Positions 57,054 through 64,000 of a DNA stretch of 64,000 bases are shown one piece after another. The translations under genes were made by a program, and so were the position numbers. Within the stretch, counting starts at the first letter, position 1. Each line of letters opens with the position of its first letter. The stretch comes from Paludibacteraceae bacterium (lineage in GTDB: Bacteria; Bacteroidota; Bacteroidia; Bacteroidales; Paludibacteraceae). The stretch covers positions 55,585 through 119,584 of the forward strand of contig CAJOEJ010000001.1 of assembly GCA_905233375.1 (NCBI GenBank). Reading direction: 5' to 3'. The notes under the pieces are model-generated. The model saw only the letters and a list, made by a program, of their open reading frames with translations. It ran no database searches and was not told where the DNA came from.

Positions 57054-58442
57054 TTACATTTTGTCGTTGAACAACTCGTTCATTTTGCTGTACCAGTTCG
57101 CCGGATAGCTGTGTCCCATCTCCGGCTCGATGATATATTCTTTCTGATCCGCCGGAGTGCCCAGGTTGTTAAACGGCACCAGGTTCAGCCGCGCCGGACA
57201 CACATCGTCCGCCAGACCGCTCGATGCCAGTACGGCACACGAGATCCGCGGCGTGAGGTGCTTGATGTCGAAATAGGGCAGGTATTGGATGCTTTGTTCC
57301 TGGGGCACACCATCTACCCAGTAGTGGTCGCTGATCTCCCAATATGCCAGACTCTCGATATCTTTCGCATCCGCAAAATCCCCCATGAACGCCACGTTCG
57401 CGGCAATAGCGGTGAACGGGTAGTCACTCAGAGCTGCGGCTGCATAGGTCAATGCGCCGCCCTGGCTCGAACCCTCGGCAAACAGCTTCGTCATGTCGCT
57501 TGACTCGCGCGTAGCCATGAAGCGCACCGCCTGCACGACGTCCATATACGCGCCCCTGTAATAATAGGTGTCTTTTTCGCCCAAGTGGTAGCGGAACCAG
57601 TCGCCGTAGATGTTTACCGTCTCCTCCGCCACGCCCAAATTCGTTCCGGCGGGACGGTTGTTCAGGTATTGTCCGCGGTGCGAGAGGTAGAACTCGGCAT
57701 TCGTGCCGGCGTAGGGGCAGTCAACAGGTCCCGTATAACCCTGGGTGTCGTAGCCGTAGAAATGCAAGATCACCGGATGCTTCTGACCATCCTGCGGCTC
57801 GCAGTAGTACCCGCGGATCTTCACCGGTTCTCCCTCGAGTCCGTCAGGCACCGAATACATCTCCACCAGATAGACCTTGACGTTCGCGTTGCTCCGTTCG
57901 GGGATCTCCGTCAACTGCGCATGCATGTCGATCGCTGCCAACTGGTCTTTGGCGGCTTGCCAGAAATCATCAAAATCTGCCGGTTTGTCATTGGGCGAAG
58001 TGATCAGAAACGGGTCGATGGCAAAATTGAAGGCACGGACTTTCGCTGTATCCACGTAGCACTCTGCATGGTAGATACCTGGCTCCATATCCGCTTCCGC
58101 GGTCATCACCGCATCCTTCTGACTCTTGGCGCTTATGATCACGCTGTCGGTCAGGGTGACTACCTCCGCTTTCTTGTCGGTCGTGATGACCACTTTCGTG
58201 CCCAACTTGACTGCACCCGCATTGCCGTTCGCGATCCGGATGGTGATTTGCGGTTTGCCGCTCCACACCCAGTTGTCCGTCACCGGAACCGACATTTCTA
58301 TCAGCGACATATCTGCCGGAACAATCTGCTCCTCCTGCGCCTGCGGCTCTTCCTGCGAACCCCTGTTATCGCATCCGCAAGCAGCCAGCAAAACAACCAA
58401 CATTAACAAAAATATGGAATCCCGTCTCTTCATAACTATCAA
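57054..58442 (-). CDS. Acetylxylan esterase-like (AXE1/CE7) lipoprotein
   Basis: KIRGYYCEPQDGQKHPVILHFYGYDTQGY...AEGSSQGGALTYAAAALSDYPFTAIAANVAFMGDF. Confidence 0.88.
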   Translation of the reverse strand: MIVMKRRDSIFLLMLVVLLAACGCDNRGSQEEPQAQEEQIVPADMSLIEMSVPVTDNWVWSGKPQITIRIANGNAGAVKLGTKVVITTDKKAEVVTLTDSVIISAKSQKDAVMTAEADMEPGIYHAECYVDTAKVRAFNFAIDPFLITSPNDKPADFDDFWQAAKDQLAAIDMHAQLTEIPERSNANVKVYLVEMYSVPDGLEGEPVKIRGYYCEPQDGQKHPVILHFYGYDTQGYTGPVDCPYAGTNAEFYLSHRGQYLNNRPAGTNLGVAEETVNIYGDWFRYHLGEKDTYYYRGAYMDVVQAVRFMATRESSDMTKLFAEGSSQGGALTYAAAALSDYPFTAIAANVAFMGDFADAKDIESLAYWEISDHYWVDGVPQEQSIQYLPYFDIKHLTPRISCAVLASSGLADDVCPARLNLVPFNNLGTPADQKEYIIEPEMGHSYPANWYSKMNELFNDKM

Positions 58443-58481
58443 CTAGACGACTTCTTTAAACTTTAAACTATCAACTATCAA

Positions 58482-59711
58482 CTACTTTAAATAATCATTC
58501 AAGTTCACGATATTGAACGCATTGTAGTACTTGTCCATATTGTGCTCGATGCGCATGAGGACGACCTCCTCGGCGTGGATGCCAAGACGCTCCAAGTTGT
58601 CGTACAGCGTCTGACGAGCCACGAGTACCTCCGGTTTCTGCCATATATAGCGGCAGCCGGTCTTGACGAGCCACAGCTGACGATCCGGCGTGCAGTCTTT
58701 GAGGTCCTTGCCGACCTCTTCGCCGTGCAGCCATTTCTTCCAGCGGTTGGACTCATACACGCATTGCCAGAGCACCTGCGTCATATTACTCAACTGCGCG
58801 ATCTTGCCCTCGGCGTACAGTTTCTTCTCTTCCTCTTCAAGTTCCGCCAGTGCGTCGTACTCGTTCATCGTGAACTCCGGTCCTACGTTAGCCGCACCCA
58901 TACCTGCCTTCGGGTAGTCCTCCGGATTCTCCACATCGTCGCTGTAGTGACCCTTGATATAACTGCCGTACGGACGCACTTTTGCCGTCAGGTTGCGTGC
59001 CACTTCCGGATCAAAGAATGTGGTGTGCAGGTCGGTTCCCACCTTGCCTACGATGAAGCAGGGCCATACATCGTCTAATCCGACTTCGTGCAAACCGGCT
59101 TTGAGCCCCTCGAGGAAGGTATCAAACGTCTTCTCGTTCGCCAGACCGCCGTGTACCTCTTCCGTACCAACCTCATAACTGATAGGAGCGATATGGTGCG
59201 CCTTGCGGAAGTCCTCGGCATGCTTGATGAGTTCGACCGTACGTTTGACGACCACGTGGATATCAATAATCTCGCCCTTCGGAAGGAAAATATCTACGGT
59301 CGGATCGACGTGAATGAGGTCGTATCCTGCCAAGATCGCCGCCTCGTAACTCTGCTTCACGCCGTTCATGGCGCGCTCGGTATCCCAGCGCTCGATACTC
59401 TGTTTGTCCTTGAGCCACGGACCGCCGTGATCGATAGCCACTACGTACGGACCCGTGTAATGAACCGCTGCCGCTTCTCGTGCCAGAATCTTGGTGAACG
59501 CTTCCTGGGTCATGCCGGTATAACCGCCGTCACAATCGACTTGGTTCAGCGTGGTAGCGAAATAGATCGGTGCGTTGTTCCGTTTCGCTGCGCGGAACGA
59601 TGCTTTGATGACTGCCAACGAGTTCGGACACGCTGCAAACAGCGTCATCGGAACTCCGGTTGCTTTTTTTCTCTCCTCCATCACCTGGAGAATATGTTCT
59701 GTCTTTTTCAT
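58482..59711 (-). CDS. GatZ/KbaZ-like class II D-tagatose-bisphosphate aldolase subunit
   Basis: LFAACPNSLAVIKASFRAAKRNNAPIYFATTLNQVDCDGGYTGMT...DHGGPWLKD; start MKKTEH. Confidence 0.8.
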   Translation of the reverse strand: MKKTEHILQVMEERKKATGVPMTLFAACPNSLAVIKASFRAAKRNNAPIYFATTLNQVDCDGGYTGMTQEAFTKILAREAAAVHYTGPYVVAIDHGGPWLKDKQSIERWDTERAMNGVKQSYEAAILAGYDLIHVDPTVDIFLPKGEIIDIHVVVKRTVELIKHAEDFRKAHHIAPISYEVGTEEVHGGLANEKTFDTFLEGLKAGLHEVGLDDVWPCFIVGKVGTDLHTTFFDPEVARNLTAKVRPYGSYIKGHYSDDVENPEDYPKAGMGAANVGPEFTMNEYDALAELEEEEKKLYAEGKIAQLSNMTQVLWQCVYESNRWKKWLHGEEVGKDLKDCTPDRQLWLVKTGCRYIWQKPEVLVARQTLYDNLERLGIHAEEVVLMRIEHNMDKYYNAFNIVNLNDYLK

Positions 59712-59768
59712 ATTGCTATTTTTTATTATTATGATTTTCATTTTTTATGAAGCCTCTTCAGGGATTTA

Positions 59769-59843
59769 GTATGTACTCACGAGCGGACATTAGGGAGTAC
59801 CGCGTAGCGGGGAGGGCGCTCCCATGAAGCGAGGAGTACATAC
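59769..59843. other. 75-bp imperfect stem structure between kbaZ-like and agaS-like genes
   Basis: perfect 10-bp arms GTATGTACTC (59769-59778) / GAGTACATAC (59834-59843) with inner complementary segments. Confidence 0.55.
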
Positions 59844-59876
59844 GCTATCCGCATGGCTCAGGCAGTTCGCATCCGC

Positions 59877-60998
59877 TTACTCATAAATGGTAACACCTTC
59901 CACCACGCGGTGAATATTTCCGCTTACGCTCGGGGCATCCGGATTCAACCCGTGTGCCAGCGAAGCGTAGTAGCCTAACAGCTGTCCTAGGAGCACATAT
60001 GCTACGATGCCGTAGAAGTCATTCTTCTTCGGACCGTATGGCATCCGAACGACCAGATCCGCTTTTACATCCGGCAACTCCGGTGCCTCACCTGCTATCA
60101 CGATGATCTGCGCCACCGGTTTGTTGTTGGCATCCACCTGCTTGACGAGGTCGCGCTCATAACGCTGCACCTCTTCCTGCTCGGTCATCAGATAAACCAC
60201 GATCGACTTGCTGTTCACCACCGCCTTCGGTCCGTGACGGAAGCCCAGGAACGAGTCAAACTTACATACCACCGCTCCGTCGGTCAGCTCTTGCAGTTTC
60301 AGGTGGCACTCCTCGGCGATACCTTTCAGCGCACCCGATCCGAGGAACACGCCGCGCTCAAACGGACGGCTGGCGATCTCTTTTAATTGCTCCTCGTACT
60401 CCGCCATCACCGCCTCTGCGTTCTGCGCCACCGAATCAATCATCTCCACGTCATTCTCCAGCGTGTCGATATGACCCAGCATCAGGCAGGTCAGCAGCAT
60501 CGTCGAGAAACTGCTGGTCATCGCCAGACTCTTGTCATCCGTCTCTTCCGGCAACAACAGCAGCAGGATATTGTCCTTGCCCTCTGCCTGCAAAGCGAGC
60601 TTGCCGTTCTTGTTGCAGGTGATATAGACGTGCGCCACGTTCTTGCAGAGTTTGTTTGCCAGGTTCACTGCTGCCACGCTCTCCGGGCTGTTTCCCGAAC
60701 GGGCAAAACTAACCAACAGCAGCGGACGCTCGGCATCTAACAGATACTTGGCATGCGTCACAAGGTCGGTCGTGGCTACCGAACGGACATTGCGCCACAT
60801 ACCGCGCATCACCGGACACAACGCGTCGCCGATAAACGCCGACGTACCTGCACCAGTCAGCACGATATCCGTGTCCGGCGTCAGATAGTTGTGCATAAAC
60901 GCACTCACTTCTTCCTGCTTCTCCAACAGCGCTTTCAGCTCTTTCCGCCACATGGCAGGCTGCTGATGAATTTCATTGAATGTAAAACTTGTGTTCAT
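59877..60998 (-). CDS. agaS: AgaS-like SIS-domain sugar isomerase/deaminase
   Basis: QPAMWRKELKALLEKQEEVSAFM...DIVLTGAGTSAFIGDAL...LLLVSFARSGNSPESVAAVNLA...FDSFLGFRHGPKAVVNSKS; start MNTSFT. Confidence 0.87.
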   Translation of the reverse strand: MNTSFTFNEIHQQPAMWRKELKALLEKQEEVSAFMHNYLTPDTDIVLTGAGTSAFIGDALCPVMRGMWRNVRSVATTDLVTHAKYLLDAERPLLLVSFARSGNSPESVAAVNLANKLCKNVAHVYITCNKNGKLALQAEGKDNILLLLLPEETDDKSLAMTSSFSTMLLTCLMLGHIDTLENDVEMIDSVAQNAEAVMAEYEEQLKEIASRPFERGVFLGSGALKGIAEECHLKLQELTDGAVVCKFDSFLGFRHGPKAVVNSKSIVVYLMTEQEEVQRYERDLVKQVDANNKPVAQIIVIAGEAPELPDVKADLVVRMPYGPKKNDFYGIVAYVLLGQLLGYYASLAHGLNPDAPSVSGNIHRVVEGVTIYE

Positions 60999-61092
60999 AG
61001 TATTTTGTGTTTTTTCTGTTGTCATGATAGACCCGCTTTATCAAAAGCGCCACAAAATTACTACATTTTTTTTATATACACACGCACGCAAA

Positions 61093-61190
61093 TTATGTTT
61101 TGAAACATATTTTCGAAACCGCATTTCACAATATGCTGTTTTTTAGCCTGTTGTACGTTTCGTTTCTTGTTTCGAAACCTTTCGAATTTG
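61093..61190. promoter_or_regulatory. Candidate AgaR/DeoR operator cluster upstream of agaS
   Basis: tatgttttgaaacatattttcgaaacc ... tacgtttcgtttcttgtttcgaaacctttcgaa. Confidence 0.55.
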
Positions 61191-61269
61191 TCACCTGCAC
61201 ATTTGAGCACATTGCCCCCTTGTACATTTGTACATTGTAAATCGTCCCTTCATTCATTCCGCGACTTTA

Positions 61270-61343
61270 TCGAGACATAGTCGAGATAGGATTAAGACAG
61301 AGTCAAGACAGAGTTAAGACAAGGTTTTAACGGGTTCAGAATG
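61270..61343 (+). repeat. 11-bp-period array ending in GGGTTCAGAATG
   Basis: tcgagacatag tcgagatagga ttaagacagag tcaagacagag ttaagacaagg ttttaacgggttcagaatg. Confidence 0.9.
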
Positions 61344-61390
61344 TTTTTTGCATTAAAACTGCATTTTTTTGCCCCAAAAATGCACGATTG

Positions 61391-61422
61391 TTTGCATATA
61401 TGCAATTTTTGTTGTACCTTTG
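61391..61422 (+). promoter_or_regulatory. Bacteroidetes-type promoter (TTTG-N20-TACCTTTG)
   Basis: TTTG 61391-61394, TACCTTTG 61415-61422. Confidence 0.7.
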
Positions 61423-61453
61423 CAGCGCAATTTTGTTTAAAAACTTACAAGTT

Positions 61454-63613
61454 ATGAAAAAATTTACCTTCTTTTCAAGTTTTGCGTTGATGGTATTGAT
61501 GCTCATGCCGTCTGTACGCATGTATGGTGAACAATCCCGTCTGACGATGTCTTTCGTGGACGCGACCGGCAGACCCGTACGAATGATTGAGGCGACGATC
61601 GGTCAAGAGGTCACCGAACCGACCTTACTTATTCGTCCCGCAGATGCGGATGTGCGCATCACGTATTCGTCTTCGGATCCGACTGTAGCTACCGTCGATA
61701 TGATGAGCGGCGAAGTGACTCCCCTCTCCGTCGGTACCACCGCTATTCAGGCTACCTCGGGGGAAACAGCCGAATATTATGGTTCCTATACCACCTACAA
61801 TCTGAGTGTGGTTGCCCCGCAAGACACCACGCCAGAAGAACCCACATGTCCTGAAGCGCATTTCTACATGAACGGTGCGCAAGTGACGACGCTCACATTG
61901 AAAGTTGGAGAGAGCGTGAGTGTGCCGATGCTGATGAGTGCGGCTGGCAGTATGCTCTCCGGTAATGTGAACATCGACAACCGCACGGTAGCAATGGTAT
62001 CTGCGGATAACATGATCCACGGTTTGGCAGCGGGTACAGCGACGCTCTTCGTGATGACCACCAGCACCGTGAACGGACAAATACTCACCTGCAACTACTC
62101 GCTGGATCTGGTCGTGGAAGAGGCTGCACCGCAGAAACAGAGTCCGGAATTGAGCTGGAGCGATACGGTCTTGTACGCCGAGTTGGGTGTACCGTGTGCG
62201 GCACCTGCCCTGTATAACCCGCACAACGTACCGATGAATAAAATCGAATCGCAGAACCCCAACGTGGCGGAAGTGTCGGAAGACGGAACTCAGTTAACAA
62301 TCAAAGGGGTAGGCGACGCACTCATCTTCGCCGAAAGTTTCGAAACATCGGAATATTTTGCGCAAAGCGTCAGTTACATCATTCATGTGAGCACGATCGG
62401 TCTGAGAGTCAAAGGCATCAACGTGACGAGCCTCAATGCGGCGGACGTGTTGGGCGACGGTTCGTACAACGTGACCTTCGACGTAACAAGCCGCACGCTG
62501 CATCTCAACAGCTGGCAGATCGATGGCGCAAACCTGAGTCTGGATGCGATGATCAAAGACGAAGGCGCAGAGCAACCGCTGACCATTATGCTGCATGGCG
62601 TCAATGCCATCACGAACGTGCAGACGTGCATCTTGGCTGCCGGCGTTCCAGTGATTGTGATGGGGCAGTCGATGCGCGATATACTGACTCTGAGTGCCGC
62701 CCAGGTAGCTGTCAATACACCGTATTTCAAGATTCATCAGTGCAGCGTAAGCGCACAAGCTCCGATTGCAGCTATCAAATTAGGCAACGAACTGGGTGTG
62801 TCCAGGAACTCGCATCTTTTGGCTACGTCCACAGGCTTGGCTATCCAGTGCAAGACTCTGGTGCTGGCGGAAGGAGAGGAAGGTGTGGCTATCCTGACAC
62901 CCGGTGTCCGTTTTGAGGCGCAGAAAGGGTTCATGACCGCCAATAACCAATATGCCAAAGACGTGGAGATCGGCAAAGTGCCGGTAGTGGCTCCGGCGGA
63001 CGAGGTGACAACGATCGACTTCACCGCGACCGATCCCGAAGGCAATGAGACCATCGTGTTCAGCGCATCGGCGGACGATACGTACAACGAAGAGACCGGA
63101 CAATTGGAACTCGCTACCTCGCTCACCGACGAAGCGGTGGCGCAGGCTCTGGAAGACCTCGTTCCCGGTTCGAGTGCATGGATCGACATGCTTCCGGGTT
63201 CGCTGGTATTCGACATCCCTGCAGGTGCAGGTAAGGTGCAAGTGCATTGTATGACGCTGGTAGGCTACACGCTGCAGGTGAAGCTGGAAGGTCAGGCTGT
63301 CGTCAGCATCTCGCAAACGGCACTGGGATGGGCAGAGGTGACGTATAACGTACCGGCACCCATCCACGTGGTCATCTATCTGCATGCACAGTCTGCAGCA
63401 TCCGCTCCTGCACGCATCGCAACACGCATGGAGGATGCCGTTTCGGCAGGTGCGTACATCCAAGCCGTGAAGATCGTTCCGGCGGATGCGCCTACGGCTA
63501 TTGAGCATGCTTTGATTGAATCGGATGGCACCTCCAAAGTGCTCATGAACGGTCAAATCTATATCCTGCGCGGAGAGAAGATGTACACCCTGGATGGTAC
63601 TCAAATCAAATAA
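61454..63613 (+). CDS. Exported protein with Big2-like Ig domains and GQL-type tail
   Basis: ITYSSSDPTVATVDMMSGEVTPLSVGTTAIQATS; C-terminus SKVLMNGQIYILRGEKMYTLDGTQIK. Confidence 0.8.
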   Translation: MKKFTFFSSFALMVLMLMPSVRMYGEQSRLTMSFVDATGRPVRMIEATIGQEVTEPTLLIRPADADVRITYSSSDPTVATVDMMSGEVTPLSVGTTAIQATSGETAEYYGSYTTYNLSVVAPQDTTPEEPTCPEAHFYMNGAQVTTLTLKVGESVSVPMLMSAAGSMLSGNVNIDNRTVAMVSADNMIHGLAAGTATLFVMTTSTVNGQILTCNYSLDLVVEEAAPQKQSPELSWSDTVLYAELGVPCAAPALYNPHNVPMNKIESQNPNVAEVSEDGTQLTIKGVGDALIFAESFETSEYFAQSVSYIIHVSTIGLRVKGINVTSLNAADVLGDGSYNVTFDVTSRTLHLNSWQIDGANLSLDAMIKDEGAEQPLTIMLHGVNAITNVQTCILAAGVPVIVMGQSMRDILTLSAAQVAVNTPYFKIHQCSVSAQAPIAAIKLGNELGVSRNSHLLATSTGLAIQCKTLVLAEGEEGVAILTPGVRFEAQKGFMTANNQYAKDVEIGKVPVVAPADEVTTIDFTATDPEGNETIVFSASADDTYNEETGQLELATSLTDEAVAQALEDLVPGSSAWIDMLPGSLVFDIPAGAGKVQVHCMTLVGYTLQVKLEGQAVVSISQTALGWAEVTYNVPAPIHVVIYLHAQSAASAPARIATRMEDAVSAGAYIQAVKIVPADAPTAIEHALIESDGTSKVLMNGQIYILRGEKMYTLDGTQIK

Positions 63614-63637
63614 GATTCTTCTCCGTCCCATACAACA

Positions 63638-63676
63638 AGAGAGTGTGTCAATTTGTTTTGGCACACTCTCATTTTT
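63638..63676 (+). terminator. Intrinsic terminator of 61454-63613
   Basis: gagagtgtgtc-aatttgtttt-ggcacactctc-attttt. Confidence 0.85.
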
Positions 63677-63689
63677 GAAACGAAAATGT

Positions 63690-63843
63690 TTTTTGTGTTT
63701 ATGTCTTTGAGTGATTTGTACTCGCAGAGTTGGACAAATTGGTAGTAAAAAGTGTCTGTAAGCGTGCTTATAAGCAATTTTTAGTGGCAATTTGTGCAAG
63801 AAGCATTGCTTCTAAATCACTCAAAGGGTTTTGTTTTTGTTTA
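63690..63843 (-). ncRNA. Candidate structured cloverleaf-like element, copy B (strand by homology to copy A)
   Basis: perfect 13-bp closing IR CTTTGAGTGATTT (63705-63717) / AAATCACTCAAAG (63814-63826); hairpins ACTCgcaGAGT, ACAAATTG..CAATTTGT, AGAAGCattGCTTCT. Confidence 0.65.
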
Positions 63844-63852
63844 ATGTTTAGT

Positions 63853-63912
63853 GGACACTAGTGTTATCGCATCTATACTATTTTGTTATATTTTTTCGAA
63901 ACACTAGTGTCC
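63853..63912. repeat. 13-bp inverted repeat GGACACTAGTGTT / AACACTAGTGTCC with 34-bp spacer
   Basis: 63853-63865 and 63900-63912. Confidence 0.9.
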
Positions 63913-64000
63913 CATTAAAATTTGGAACGGTTAAAAATTTATAAATAATTGCCCATTTTGGTCGTTTTGATCTTTGACATTTTGTAAATTAGTCTTATCG

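Noticed and set aside
59760-59880. Possible tRNA or small stable RNA between agaS and kbaZ-like genes
   Set aside because: No acceptor/TPsiC features for tRNA; kept only as a generic stem structure.
62780-63799. 339-aa minus-strand ORF
   Set aside because: Antisense to the 61454-63613 gene and extends through its terminator and cloverleaf copy B; no signal or domain.

Overview
This 64 kb window looks like a Bacteroidales chromosome, judged from the dense lipoprotein/SusC-SusD/T9SS-type content and the recurrent Bacteroidetes promoters (TTTG-N19/20-TAnnTTTG). Core genes: nrdD-nrdG, der, a slyD-like FKBP, an lptD-like gene and an OmpA-family gene. Accessory genes: many lipoproteins, two giant modular surface proteins (1896 and 2171 aa), a BspA-like LRR protein, three copies of an ATP-binding-protein family (one intact, two decayed), and a bipartite glycan-utilisation region at about 39-61 kb. 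That region has SusC/SusD, a GH36-like alpha-galactosidase, amidohydrolase, DUF4832-type protein, EamA transporter, a divergent DeoR regulator, and an AgaS/KbaZ-like/PfkB/CE7-like operon. It suggests GalNAc or galactosamine use. Most unusual signals: (1) a dispersed cloverleaf-like element with compensatory changes between two copies, plus a partial third copy at a gene start; (2) a short C-terminal tail (K.I.(D/N)GQL.I...G..Y...G..) shared by seven otherwise unrelated exported proteins; (3) degenerate 11-bp-period arrays in four intergenic regions; (4) a TACAATGTACAAAGG / AAGTACCAAGTGACC intergenic repeat family that brackets nrdDG and appears to enter two coding sequences; (5) a three-member family of covarying intergenic hairpins. 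All calls come from reading the sequence and supplied ORFs; no database search was run.
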